Shown here: in pieces, positions 44,028 to 53,058 of the stretch
Numbering within the stretch: the stretch's first letter is position 1
Layout: every line of letters begins with the position of its first letter
Assembly (NCBI GenBank): GCA_963803155.1
Contig: CAWDMN010000051.1
Location: forward strand, 1-64,000
Length of the DNA: 64,000 nt
From: CAWDMN01 sp963803155
GTDB taxonomy: Bacteria > Acidobacteriota > Terriglobia > Versatilivoradales > Versatilivoraceae
Direction: 5' to 3'
The notes under the pieces: generated by a model
Seen by the model: the letters and a program-made list of their open reading frames with translations, nothing else
Told to the model about the DNA's origin: nothing
Databases searched by the model: none
Position numbers and translations under genes: made by a program

Positions 44028-46400
44028 TCAACTAAAGGAGCAATGTTCGGTCCGGGCGATGATTTCGTCCTGAAGCGATTTGCCGAGATCGCAAAAATAA
44101 TCGCTGTAACCTGCCACCCTCACGATCAAATCCCGATATTGGCTGGGATCCTCTTGAGCCGCTCTCAACGTGCCGGAATCCACGACGTTGAATTGAATGT
44201 GATGGCCGTCCAATCTGAAATATCCCCGAATCAACTGTACCAGCTTGTCTAGCCCCTCATCATCTGAGAGCAATTGAGGAGTCAGCTTCTGATTCAACAA
44301 GGTTCCACCGGTGCGCACATGATCCATTTTAGCGGCGGATTTGAGGACCGCGGTCGGGCCATGCCGGTCTGCTCCCTGAACCGGCGAAATCCCTTCAGAA
44401 AGAGGAGTGCCCGCTAATCGCCCGTCAGGCGTAGCCCCCGTAACCGATCCGAAGTAGACATGAACGGTTGTGGGCAATAAGTTGATGTGATAGTGCCCGC
44501 CGCGCGTGTTTGGCCTCCCCTCGATCGCTTCAAAATAGGCATTGAATACAGCCACCATATTCTTGTCGGCCTCGTCGTCGTCATTACCGAAGCGAGGAGT
44601 CTTGTTCAAAAGCATCTGCCGAGCGCGCTCTTCTCCCTCAAAATTGGCTTCGAGAAGCCGCAGCATTTTTTCCATACTCAAGTTCTTTTTCTCAAAGACA
44701 TGGTATTGGATGGAAGTCAAAGCGTCCGTGACGCTTCCCAAACCTACGCCCTGAATGTAGGAAGTATTGTAGCGCGCCCCGCCGTCATGGTAATCCTTTC
44801 CTTGGAGAATACAGTCGTCGATCAGCATCGATAAAAATGGGGCAGGCATATAGGTTGCATAGAGCCGTTCGATGACATTATTTCCCCGGATTTTGATATC
44901 AATAAAATAATTCATCTGCCGTCGAAACGCGTCAAAAAGTTCGTCATATGAACCAAAACCGCCGGGATCCCCCGTGGCAGGGCCAATCCGTTTCCCCGTG
45001 CGCGGATCCACTCCGTCATGCAAGGTCAATTCCAGGATTTTGGGAATGTTGAAATAGCCGGTCAGATTATAATTTTCTTTTCCAAAGGCTCCAACCTCCA
45101 CACAACCACTGGACCCTCCGCCGCGGGCATCCGCGACGCTTTTCCCCTGACGGACTAATTCCTGCACGATCAAATCGGCATTGAAAATCGAGGGCTGTCC
45201 GAATCCAGTTCGGATGATTTTCCCTGCCCTCTTGATAAATCGGTCCGGGTTTTTCTTGCTGACCTGGATGGAAGAACTGGGCTGAAGCAGCCGCATCTCC
45301 TGGATGACGTCGAGAACCAGATAGGTCAACTCATTCACCGCGTCAGAACCGTCGGGATGCACGCCACCGCAATTAATTTGGGCAAAATCAGTGTAAGTGC
45401 CACTCTCCGCAGCGGTCACTCCCACCTTGGGGGGAGCCGGCTGGTTGTTAAACTTAATCCAAAAGCAGTGGAGCAACTCCTCGGCCGCAGCCCGCGTCAG
45501 GGTGCCTTCAGCCAATTCCCTTTTAAAAAATGGGAATAGATGCTGATCCAAATGGCCGGGACAAAAGGAATCCCAGGTATTCAACTCCAGCGTCACCCCC
45601 AGGTGAACAAACCAATAGCATTGGAGGGCCTCCCAAAACGTGCGCGGAGCGTGAGCCGGCACGCGAGTACATACGGCCGCTATTTTTTCCAGCTCGGATC
45701 TCCTGGAGGGATTGTCTTCTCTCGCTGCCATTTCCCACGCTTTTTCGGCATGCCGCTCGGCAAAACGAATCAGGGCATCGGCACAAATCTCCATCGCCTT
45801 CAATTCTTCCTGCTTTGAATAGGCATCCGGATCATTGAAAAAATCCAATCGCCGCAAACTGGCTTGAATCCGTTCCTTGAAATCGAGGAATCCCCAGCGA
45901 TAAATTTTGTCATCCAGCACGGTATGCCCCGGGGCGCGCTGTTCCATGAACTCCGTGAAAATTCCGGCCTGATAAGCTTCAATCCATTCCGGCGTCATCT
46001 CCCGAAACAGCAGTTCCCGCAAGGAATTCCCTTTCCAAAATGGAATGATTTCTTTCTCGTATTTCGTGCGTGCTTCGGCGGAAACCGCAAAACTGATCTT
46101 TTCCCGCGAATTGAGAATTTCCAGATCTTGCAGGCTATGGCAACACAGCTCTGGATAAGTGGGAGTCGCCTTGGGGGCGGGGCCTTTCTCCCCGACGATG
46201 AGTTCCCTCTCCCCGATATGGATGGTGGCGCTCTCGATTAAATATTTGAAAGCCAGGGCTCGCTGGATGGGAACGGAGATGAGCCCCGCGGTTCTCGTCC
46301 GGTAAAATTCAGTCGTCAATTCAGCTCGCTCGGTAGACAACACGGGTTGGGAATCCAAGCTTTGTTGGCGCAGAAACGCGACTCTCTCAGTCATTGCCAT
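44028..46400 (-). CDS. hypD: Glycyl radical enzyme, trans-4-hydroxy-L-proline dehydratase-like
   Basis: About 790 residues (start MAMTERV at 46400). Active-site thiyl motif GGSSGCVEVGAFGKE, followed by LTGYFNIPKILELTL; the glycyl-radical loop near the C-terminus is VRVAGYSDYFCDL. The GCVE motif, the RYNTSYIQGVGLG block, the ATPDGRLAGTPLSEGIS block and KMDHVRTGGTLLNQ resemble hydroxyproline dehydratase (HypD) rather than pyruvate formate-lyase, whose active site has two adjacent cysteines. The predicted reaction is dehydration of trans-4-hydroxyproline to pyrroline-5-carboxylate under anoxic conditions. Its start overlaps the 3' end of its activase gene. No P5C reductase gene is adjacent. A different GRE dehydratase is the alternative. 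Confidence 0.72.
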   Translation of the reverse strand: MAMTERVAFLRQQSLDSQPVLSTERAELTTEFYRTRTAGLISVPIQRALAFKYLIESATIHIGERELIVGEKGPAPKATPTYPELCCHSLQDLEILNSREKISFAVSAEARTKYEKEIIPFWKGNSLRELLFREMTPEWIEAYQAGIFTEFMEQRAPGHTVLDDKIYRWGFLDFKERIQASLRRLDFFNDPDAYSKQEELKAMEICADALIRFAERHAEKAWEMAAREDNPSRRSELEKIAAVCTRVPAHAPRTFWEALQCYWFVHLGVTLELNTWDSFCPGHLDQHLFPFFKRELAEGTLTRAAAEELLHCFWIKFNNQPAPPKVGVTAAESGTYTDFAQINCGGVHPDGSDAVNELTYLVLDVIQEMRLLQPSSSIQVSKKNPDRFIKRAGKIIRTGFGQPSIFNADLIVQELVRQGKSVADARGGGSSGCVEVGAFGKENYNLTGYFNIPKILELTLHDGVDPRTGKRIGPATGDPGGFGSYDELFDAFRRQMNYFIDIKIRGNNVIERLYATYMPAPFLSMLIDDCILQGKDYHDGGARYNTSYIQGVGLGSVTDALTSIQYHVFEKKNLSMEKMLRLLEANFEGEERARQMLLNKTPRFGNDDDEADKNMVAVFNAYFEAIEGRPNTRGGHYHINLLPTTVHVYFGSVTGATPDGRLAGTPLSEGISPVQGADRHGPTAVLKSAAKMDHVRTGGTLLNQKLTPQLLSDDEGLDKLVQLIRGYFRLDGHHIQFNVVDSGTLRAAQEDPSQYRDLIVRVAGYSDYFCDLGKSLQDEIIARTEHCSFS

Positions 46401-47340
46401 ATGTCGTTTTTTGACCTCCAATTTCCACTCGCGGAACATATTCCCGGAGCCAGTTTCGAGCCTCCTCGATTTGTGAACCGGACAGATCCTTGATTTCGGA
46501 TAGCTGATACCGCCGGCCCAGCCGGGGGTATTTATCCGCACCTAGCTGATGATAAGGCAAAATGACCACGCCTTCCAGTGAATCCAATTCCGCGGCCAGC
46601 ATCCCAATCTGGCGAAGATTCTTCTCATCGTCATTGATGCCGGGGATTAACGGGATGCGCAAGACGATCCTTTGGCCCGAGGAGGAAAGCCCGCGCAAGT
46701 TTTCAAGAATAATGCCGTTGGACACGCCGGTAAACCTGCGATGACGCTCCTCCTCCACAATTTTCACATCGAAGAGAAAAAGATCCACCCAGGAACGAAC
46801 CCTCTCCATTACTTCAGAAGGAGAAAAACCGGATGTATCCAGCGTGGTATGGATCTCCTCAATCTTGCAGGCTTGAAGCAGTTCCAATAGAAAATCCGCC
46901 TGAAGCAAGGGCTCTCCACCGGAAAATGTCACACCTCCGCTTGATTCGTCATAAAATGGCCGATCGCGCAGTATTTCCTTCAAAACCTCATCAGAGCGCA
47001 TTTCCTTGCCAACAATCTGGCGTGCGTCAGAGTAACAATCCTCCAGGCATTCTCCACACAACGTGCATCTCTCCGCGCTGGTGACTGGAAATTGCTCTCC
47101 CATTGTTATGGCGTTTTGAGGACAGGCATTCACGCAGGCGCCACATCGAAGGCACCTCTCAGGCCGAAAATAAGCTTCAGCGGATGCCGAAATTCCTTCA
47201 GGATTGTGGCACCACCGGCAACTGAGGGGGCACCCCTTGAAGAAGATAGTGGTCCTAATGCCGGGTCCATCATGAATGGAAAAACGACGGATATCGAAGA
47301 TCAGCCCGCTCGACAAATCAGCCTCCGCGTCTGTTTTCAT
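46387..47340 (-). CDS. Glycyl-radical-enzyme activating protein (radical SAM)
   Basis: About 317 residues (ATG 47340; a GTG at 47388 is possible). The start reads LIFDIRRFSIHDGPGIRT, followed by the radical SAM cluster motif GCPLSCRWC, then two extra 4Fe-4S sets (CLRCGACVNAC and CTLCGECLEDC), SGGVTFSGGEPLLQ for SAM binding and the VKIVEEERHRRFTG segment. This is the typical activase of non-PFL glycyl radical enzymes. It lies directly upstream of and overlaps the GRE gene, which it should activate by abstracting a hydrogen from the glycine. Confidence 0.92.
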   Translation of the reverse strand: MKTDAEADLSSGLIFDIRRFSIHDGPGIRTTIFFKGCPLSCRWCHNPEGISASAEAYFRPERCLRCGACVNACPQNAITMGEQFPVTSAERCTLCGECLEDCYSDARQIVGKEMRSDEVLKEILRDRPFYDESSGGVTFSGGEPLLQADFLLELLQACKIEEIHTTLDTSGFSPSEVMERVRSWVDLFLFDVKIVEEERHRRFTGVSNGIILENLRGLSSSGQRIVLRIPLIPGINDDEKNLRQIGMLAAELDSLEGVVILPYHQLGADKYPRLGRRYQLSEIKDLSGSQIEEARNWLREYVPRVEIGGQKTTYGND

Positions 47341-47626
47341 CGGATGAGGGTGAGCCCACCTATGCCGGGCACAACCGTATGAATTCACTTTTTGAGCCTG
47401 CTGCGGTCTCCACCGGAAAGACGGTGGCGAGTTATCACGGTTCCTAACGAAAAAATATAAATCCTCAAGCCCGATCTTTCCTAAGCTCGCCAGTACATCT
47501 TATCTTTTCAGCCTGATTATAGCCTTCCAGTGTTGAGTAGAAAATGAGAAATCAAAAAAACCATGAGTGATTCTAGCCTGACAATCTTTTATAATCGCGA
47601 GGAAAGGTTCCGCCTTTGCTTGGCAA
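47341..47626. other. Region upstream of the activase, no gene
   Basis: No convincing coding frame. It should contain the promoter of the activase-GRE operon; no clear FNR-like or sigma-70 site stood out to me. It continues directly into the hairpin array. Confidence 0.35.
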
Positions 47627-47853
47627 CTGCTCAGCACCTAAGCTGGGCAGAACAAAAGGGCGCGCATACGAGGTGCGCGCTTCAATAAAATACCCCGGCA
47701 GGGGTTTAAGAAAATAGCCCCGGGTCAGAAAAGTGGCACGAGGCCACTTTTCTGACCCGGGGTAATTGATTCAAAAAAAGAAAAACCGTTGCTGAAATCC
47801 GCCATGGACGGCGGATTTCAGCAACGCAGCCAAACTTTGGGCAGGACGCCTGC
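47627..47853. repeat. Array of six consecutive stem-loops
   Basis: Six hairpins in 227 bases: CTGCTCAGC/GCTGGGCAG (47627-47650, one G-U), GCGCGCA/TGCGCGC (47660-47680), ACCCC/GGGGT (47692-47705), a perfect 20-bp stem with a five-base loop (47718-47762), a perfect 17-bp stem with a six-base loop (47787-47826) and GCAGG/CCTGC (47841-47853). No coding frame runs through it. The two long stems look like palindromic intergenic repeats or a folded RNA; no U tracts follow, so they are not simple terminators. Confidence 0.75.
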
Positions 47854-47949
47854 TTGGCAGATATGCATCCTAGGACAAAAACTCCAGGCAGGGTGGTGAT
47901 TAGTTACTTTGCTTGAAACTTGTGACAGATCTAGGACTCAGTGGACTAT

Positions 47950-49722
47950 ATGAATAAGCCGCATCGATCCATTTATCGAATCATCCTGTTGATCCATTTC
48001 TTCTTTGCCTTCTCGATTCTTTCTTCTTCCGCGGCTCCAAGCCTGACGGCTGGATTCCTGCCGCCGGATCAGGCCTGGGTCAAAAGGCAGATGCGGCGGC
48101 TATCCCTTCAAGACAAAGTGGCCCAACTGGTGCAAATCCGGGTATTCGGCCGTTATTATCATGAAAAAAATCCCGACTACCTTGAATTGATCCGATTGGT
48201 CGAAAAGCAACACGTGGGCGGAGTCATCCTGTTTGCCGGCAATATTTATGAATCTGCCATCTTGCTGAACCGATTACAGAGGGCAGCGCCGTTGCCCCTC
48301 GTGGTCGCTTCTGATTTTGAAAATGGGGCGGCCTTCCGCATCACGGATACAACATCCTTCCCCTGGATGATGGCAGTGGGTGCAACAGGTTCTGAAGAGC
48401 TGGCATGCTCCATTGGCAAAATCACTGCTCGAGAAGCCCGCGCTCTTGGAGTCCATTGGGTTTATGCCCCAGTCATGGATGTTAACAGCAATCCAGAAAA
48501 TCCCGTCATCAATACTCGCTCTTTTGGAGAACAACCGGAACTGGTTGCCCGGCTTGGATCCGCGTTTATCCGGGGTTGCCGGGGAAACGGAGTGATGGCC
48601 ACGGCCAAGCATTTTCCCGGACATGGCGACACCGCCGTCGATTCTCATATCGGCCTCCCGGTTCTTACGGCGGACATGGACCGGTTGGATTCCCTGGAAT
48701 TGGTCCCATTTAAGGCGGCTATTGAGGCAGGAGTGGACTCGATCATGACTGGCCATCTGGCCGTCCCGGCTTTGACTAATGACGCGACGCTTCCCGCCAC
48801 GCTCTCTCCTCAAATCTTGAAGGGATTGTTGGGAGAGAAAATGCAGTTTAAAGGTTTGATCGTTACGGATGCTCTGGAAATGGGAAGTATTACCAAAAAA
48901 TACGGAACCGAAGATGCAGCCGTGATGGCGATCAAAGCAGGGGCGGATTTATTGCTTTTGCCCTCTGATCCGGAATCCGCGATTAAGGCGGTGGTTCAAG
49001 CTGTCATAAGCGGGGAAATTCCAAAAGAGCAAATCGACCGGTCCGTCAAAAAACTCCTCATGGCCAAAACCCAGTTGGGATTGAATCGGCGACGGATTGT
49101 GCCTATCGAAAAAATCAGCGCGGTGGTTGCGAGTCCCGAAGACCTTGATCTTTCCAGACATATCGCGGAGAAATCGATTACCCTGGTGCGCGATGATAAA
49201 TTGCTGATCCCCCTGGCCCCGGCAGGGTCTTCGCGGATGGCCGTCCTGATTGCCACGGATGGAACCGAATCCAATCCTTTGCCCACTTTTCAATCTGAAC
49301 TCCGGCGCCGCTTTTCCGGCATTCGGATTTCGGTGGCGGATTCACGAATGACTCCGGATCAGGCCAATTCCATTTTGGAGAACTTGCGGCAGACTGACCG
49401 AGTGCTGCTGGTTACACTCGTGAGAACGGCTTCTAATAAAGGAACCGTGGGGCTTCCCGCTCCCCTGCGCCAGCTAATGGAAAACGCCATTGGCTTGGGG
49501 AAACCCGCCATTTGGATCTCCTTTGGGAATCCTTATCTGTTGAGTCTCTTCCCGGAAATCCCCGCGTATCTGTGCACCTACGGCAGTTCAGAAAACTCTC
49601 AGTTGGCTGCCGTGAAAGCTTTGACGGGAGAAGCTGCGATTTCCGGCAAATTGCCAATCTCAATCCCCGGCTGCGCAACAGTGGGAACCGGAATCGAACG
49701 CCCTCTAGCGCCGCAACCATGA
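47950..49722 (+). CDS. Secreted GH3 beta-N-acetylhexosaminidase (NagZ-like)
   Basis: About 590 residues. ATG 47950 gives a signal peptide (IILLIHFFFAFSILSSSAAPS). The GH3 barrel has HVGGVILFAGN, the NTRSFGEQPELVARLGSAFI block and the NagZ signature KHFPGHGDTAVDSHIGLP, whose Asp-His acts as acid/base pair, then VTDALEMGSI with the nucleophile Asp. A C-terminal domain of about 220 residues (ITLVRDDKLLIPL onward) makes it longer than cytosolic NagZ, like BglX/NagZ fusions of secreted enzymes. It probably removes GlcNAc from peptidoglycan or chitin fragments. The gene ends four bases before an Rhs remnant. Confidence 0.85.
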   Translation: MNKPHRSIYRIILLIHFFFAFSILSSSAAPSLTAGFLPPDQAWVKRQMRRLSLQDKVAQLVQIRVFGRYYHEKNPDYLELIRLVEKQHVGGVILFAGNIYESAILLNRLQRAAPLPLVVASDFENGAAFRITDTTSFPWMMAVGATGSEELACSIGKITAREARALGVHWVYAPVMDVNSNPENPVINTRSFGEQPELVARLGSAFIRGCRGNGVMATAKHFPGHGDTAVDSHIGLPVLTADMDRLDSLELVPFKAAIEAGVDSIMTGHLAVPALTNDATLPATLSPQILKGLLGEKMQFKGLIVTDALEMGSITKKYGTEDAAVMAIKAGADLLLLPSDPESAIKAVVQAVISGEIPKEQIDRSVKKLLMAKTQLGLNRRRIVPIEKISAVVASPEDLDLSRHIAEKSITLVRDDKLLIPLAPAGSSRMAVLIATDGTESNPLPTFQSELRRRFSGIRISVADSRMTPDQANSILENLRQTDRVLLVTLVRTASNKGTVGLPAPLRQLMENAIGLGKPAIWISFGNPYLLSLFPEIPAYLCTYGSSENSQLAAVKALTGEAAISGKLPISIPGCATVGTGIERPLAPQP

Positions 49723-49725
49723 CAA

Positions 49726-50072
49726 GATCTCTTCGATCCACTGCTCCTGACCAAAAGTTCACCGCGAAAGAACGCGATAGCGAAAGCGGACTCGACTACT
49801 TCGGGGCAAGGTACTACTCCGGACCACAGGGGCGTTGGACAACTCCTGACGATATTTACAACGACATGGATCTAACCAATCCCGCCAGTTGGAACTGATG
49901 TGTCTATGTCCTCAACAATCCAATGACAAATGTGGATCAAAACGGTGAGTTCACCGATGAAGCCGCCAAATGGGTGGGAGCCTTTTGGAAGCCTTTTGAG
50001 TTGCAGCCTTTGGGCAGCCTTTTGGGTTACCCTTTAGGGTCAGAGCTGAATGGCCCTGCTCAAGCTAATTAA
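49726..50072 (+). pseudogene. Rhs/YD-repeat core C-terminal remnant
   Basis: The frame starting near 49726 reads the Rhs core-end signature (KFTAKERDSESGLDYFGARYY, split here as KFTAKERDSESGL and DYFGARYY), then GRWTTPDD, and after a TGA at 49896-49898 continues as CVYVLNNPMTNVDQNGEF before ending at 50070. An intact core continues over this point (LNxYxYVxNNP), so the stop is a disabling mutation and the upstream YD repeats are missing. It is a truncated relic of an Rhs toxin gene, sitting at the 3' end of the GH3 gene and next to a tRNA gene. Confidence 0.7.
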
Positions 50073-50211
50073 GCGCTTCCAAGAGCTGGCGCTCGGTCAG
50101 CCTTTCCATAGGTTGAAGCAGAGCTCAGTCCGTGCGTTCAAACTAGCAGTGCAACAATTACATTTGTCAATCGGCGTGGGATTTTGATCAACCCTGATTA
50201 TCAAGAAAGAC

Positions 50212-50305
50212 TGGCGGAGAGGGCGGGATTCGAACCCGCGTGGGAGTGATTAGCCCCCAAACCGCTTTCGAGGCGGCCCCGTTACGACCACTTCGGTACC
50301 TCTCC
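50212..50305 (-). tRNA. tRNA-Ser (anticodon CGA)
   Basis: Read on the minus strand: acceptor GGAGAGG (50299-50305) pairs with CCTCTCC (50216-50222), G discriminator at 50215, encoded CCA at 50212-50214. The anticodon loop is CTCGAAA, anticodon CGA. The long variable arm (GGGGGCTAATCACTCCC region) and the GTTCGAATC T-loop confirm a class II serine tRNA. Confidence 0.95.
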
Positions 50306-50348
50306 GGTCGTGAATTAAGGAAAGAATTCCTGATGCTTTTAGTTTTTG

Positions 50349-50837
50349 TCAGATGCGGATTCCTCGATTGGCCTCTCTTTTCAATGCGAAAAATTGTTTC
50401 AACAAATCTCTCGATTGCTCCCCCAAAACTCCCGATACAACTTCGACTCGATGATTCCAGAATTTCTCTTTCAACAGATGAATCTTCGAATCCACTGCTC
50501 CCGCTTTGGGATCCGCCGCTCCGTATACTAACACTCTAATGCGCGCCCATATCAACGAGGCAGCGCACATGGCGCACGGTTCCAGTGTGCAATAAAGCGT
50601 GGCACCCGTCAACCGGTAGTTGTCGATTTTTCGGGCCGCCTTTCGCAGTGCCATGATCTCGGCATGGGCCGTTGGATCATGCCGGGAAATGCTCTGGTTA
50701 TATCCCCGTCCGACAATCCTGCCCTCTAGCATAACCACGGCGCCCACGGGGACTTCATCCCGTTCAAACGCACGGCAGGCCTGTTTTAAGGCTTCTCGCA
50801 TGGGTTGGACGTGAAGTTCGCGGGAGGAAAGGCTCAA
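50349..50837 (-). CDS. tadA: tRNA-specific adenosine deaminase TadA
   Basis: A 162-residue cytidine-deaminase-fold enzyme. Zinc and proton-shuttle motifs are HAEIMALRKA and the CTLEPCAMC cluster, with VPVGAVVML before and GAVDSKIHLL after. It deaminates adenosine 34 of tRNA-Arg(ACG) to inosine, an essential reaction. The gene lies between two tRNA genes on the same strand, one of which is its own substrate tRNA-Arg(ACG), 17 bases upstream. The listed start is TTG; an ATG 12 codons in would be short. Confidence 0.93.
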   Translation of the reverse strand: MSLSSRELHVQPMREALKQACRAFERDEVPVGAVVMLEGRIVGRGYNQSISRHDPTAHAEIMALRKAARKIDNYRLTGATLYCTLEPCAMCAASLIWARIRVLVYGAADPKAGAVDSKIHLLKEKFWNHRVEVVSGVLGEQSRDLLKQFFALKREANRGIRI

Positions 50838-50854
50838 TTTGCTCGCAGAGGAAA

Positions 50855-50931
50855 TGGTACGCGTGGCAGGGATCGAACCTGCGACCTTTGGTTTCGTAGA
50901 CCAACGCTCTGTCCAACTGAGCTACACGCGC
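50855..50931 (-). tRNA. tRNA-Arg (anticodon ACG)
   Basis: Minus strand: acceptor GCGCGTG (50925-50931) pairs with CACGCGT (50859-50865, first pair G-U), A discriminator at 50858, encoded CCA at 50855-50857. D-arm TAGCTCAGTTGGA, anticodon loop CTACGAA with anticodon ACG, T-loop GTTCGATCC. This is the isoacceptor whose A34 is converted to inosine by TadA, encoded just downstream. Confidence 0.95.
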
Positions 50932-51184
50932 ACAAAATTTCAGGATAGCCAACTACACTGCTTGGGACACATTCCCAAGCGGTGTAGATTTTTACCACAT
51001 TCGAGCCTCAGAATCAACCGGATTTACGGACTGTTAACAGTGAAAAGAGAATAGTGGTTTGTGGATTGCGCGGAAAGAATGGCCAATAGCGCGTTTCAAT
51101 CCTGCCTGATAAAGAAGGATTTCTTTTTGTTGCCCAAAGCCGCTAGAATGGGAGTGGCTATAATGATGAGGGGAACTCAAACTG

Positions 51185-51910
51185 ATGAATTACCGCTACT
51201 CCACCAGCACCATTTCCTTTGGCGGCCCGCTTACACCCGGCGTAAAGCAGATCATTCTTGCGACAGTGCTCGTGTTCATCGTGCAGATGATTGTCGGACA
51301 GCCATTCAATTATTATTTCAGCCTCACGCCGATTTTGTTCTGGCAAAAATTCTACATTTGGCAAGTAGTCAGCTATATATTTCTGCATGGCGGAGTGTGG
51401 CATCTGGTTTTTAACATGCTAGCCCTCTTTATGTTTGGATGCGAACTGGAAAGAGCTTGGGGAATCCGCCGTTTTATGCGGTATTACTTTGTGACGGGCA
51501 TTGGGGCCGGCCTTTGTGTGTTTATTTTTCCGGGGAATTATTACACTTCGACGCTGGGAGCGTCAGGCGCTATTTATGGCTTATTATTGGCTTATGGTCT
51601 GCTATTCCCCAACCGGGTGATCTATCTCTCCATGATCATTCCCCTGCAGGCAAAAGTGTTCGTATTCATTATGGGCGCCATCGCCTTTCTTTCCGCGCTT
51701 TCCAGCGGCAATAGCGGGATTTCGAACGTGGCTCATCTGGGAGGGATGCTTTTCGGTTATCTCTTATTGAAGAGAACTCGGCACTCTTCTTCTCTGGGCC
51801 GGATCCGGCAGAATTATTACGAATGGAAATTAAGGCGGGCGCGCCGAAAATTTCAGGTTTATCTCAACAAAAAAGGAAGAAACGGCCAGGATGGCCCTAC
51901 GATCCATTGA
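51185..51910 (+). CDS. Rhomboid-family intramembrane serine protease
   Basis: A 241-residue polytopic membrane protein with six hydrophobic segments. The rhomboid hallmarks are HGGVWHLVFNMLALFMFG in TM2, LERAWG after it, the catalytic Ser in TLGASGAIYG (TM4) and the catalytic His in NVAHLGGMLFGYLL (TM6). A basic C-terminal tail follows (KLRRARRKFQVYLNKKGR). It cleaves substrates within or near membrane helices; the substrate is unknown. An ATG with GAGGGGA about nine bases upstream supports the start. Confidence 0.93.
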   Translation: MNYRYSTSTISFGGPLTPGVKQIILATVLVFIVQMIVGQPFNYYFSLTPILFWQKFYIWQVVSYIFLHGGVWHLVFNMLALFMFGCELERAWGIRRFMRYYFVTGIGAGLCVFIFPGNYYTSTLGASGAIYGLLLAYGLLFPNRVIYLSMIIPLQAKVFVFIMGAIAFLSALSSGNSGISNVAHLGGMLFGYLLLKRTRHSSSLGRIRQNYYEWKLRRARRKFQVYLNKKGRNGQDGPTIH

Positions 51911-52014
51911 GGTGGCACAACACCATCTTTATTTTTCAGTGAATACAAGCCAAGCGAAGAATTGCCCGGTTCTGATTGAAGACTCTTCTCCCAGGCTGCC
52001 AAGGGGAGCCGGGA

Positions 52015-53058
52015 TTAATCTTTGGGAACATAGTAAGAGGTCCGGCTACGCACCGTCAGCTGAGGATTCTCCACCTCCACTCTCAGTTTTCTGATGGTGC
52101 CATCTCGCCAGTGATTCTTCGAATAAAACGCCAATGTATAGGTGTTGCGCAGTTCATAGGCGACTTTGGAGTATTCCCCGGACAAGTCGTTCAGATTCCT
52201 GACGGTAAGCATTCGTCCGCCCGACTCTTCCGTGAGCGTGAGCATTCTTTCCGTTTGGATTTCATATACTTCATCCAAAACGGACAAGCTATTTTTGGCA
52301 TTCGTGATCAGCGGCTCTTCCGCCTTAGGACTCTTCAAATATTTTTCCAGCAAATTTCGCTGATCTTCCTGGTTCAATATGGTCACTGCATAATAGACCA
52401 TATCATTGCGTGCAATCAGGGAGCGCAAATCCTCAAAGCGGAGAGTGCTGGAGTTTTCCATATTGTCACTCAACAACACCATGGCCTTGCGTCCCGGATT
52501 AGATTGCCGCAGGTAATTGATCCCTTCCGCCAGACCATCATAAATTCTGGATCCGCCATAAGGGTAGGTGGACAACCGGTTAATCTCCTGGTGCAGATTC
52601 TTACGGTTGCTGGTGAATTCATTGAGCCTTCTGACAAAATAATTGATCTCTACAAGGGAGATTCGGTCATCCGGACGCAATTCATTGGTAAAATTGATGG
52701 CCGCCTTTTTGATGAGGCTCAAATCCGCCTTTGTGCTATTGCTATTATCCACCAACAAAACCAGCTGGAAAGGGGCTTCCACGGGCATGAAAACTGAAAT
52801 GTCCTGCAATTCTTCATCTTCATAAAGCCGGAAATCTTCTTTTTTCAGCCCAGTGACATAACTCCCTCTTTCATCGACAACCGTGGCATTTAAAATTACC
52901 AGATCGACATTCACTTCCAGTGAAAATGGGTGCTCTTCATTTTTATTTTGACCAAGACAGCTTGAATCAGGGGAAAAAGGGAAACTGGCGAGATAAAGCA
53001 GGAGGAAAATGGGAAATGAAATCAAGAGCCATCGCTTCTGGCGCATCCAATTAATCAT
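52015..53058 (-). CDS. VWFA-related secreted protein (TIGR03436, Acidobacteria-type)
   Basis: About 347 residues. A hydrophobic signal (WLLISFPIFLLLYLASF) precedes the TIGR03436 layout: FSLEVNVDLVILNATVVDERGSYVTGL, KEDFRLYEDEELQDI, then a VWA domain with intact MIDAS DNSNST (DxSxS) and GGSRIYDGLAEGI, VLLSDNMENSS; it ends with AYELRNTYTLAFYS and a beta strand. The family is strongly enriched in Acidobacteria and has no known function; an adhesion or scaffold role is usually supposed. I chose ATG 53058; the upstream extension to 53199 lacks signal-like sequence. Confidence 0.85.
   Translation of the reverse strand: MINWMRQKRWLLISFPIFLLLYLASFPFSPDSSCLGQNKNEEHPFSLEVNVDLVILNATVVDERGSYVTGLKKEDFRLYEDEELQDISVFMPVEAPFQLVLLVDNSNSTKADLSLIKKAAINFTNELRPDDRISLVEINYFVRRLNEFTSNRKNLHQEINRLSTYPYGGSRIYDGLAEGINYLRQSNPGRKAMVLLSDNMENSSTLRFEDLRSLIARNDMVYYAVTILNQEDQRNLLEKYLKSPKAEEPLITNAKNSLSVLDEVYEIQTERMLTLTEESGGRMLTVRNLNDLSGEYSKVAYELRNTYTLAFYSKNHWRDGTIRKLRVEVENPQLTVRSRTSYYVPKD

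Noticed and set aside
50839..51054. Plus-strand frame reading RVAGIEPATFGFVDQRS
   Set aside because: This is the antisense of the tRNA-Arg gene, a well-known spurious protein in databases.
51976..52797. 273-codon plus-strand frame
   Set aside because: Shadow of the VWFA-related protein gene on the other strand.
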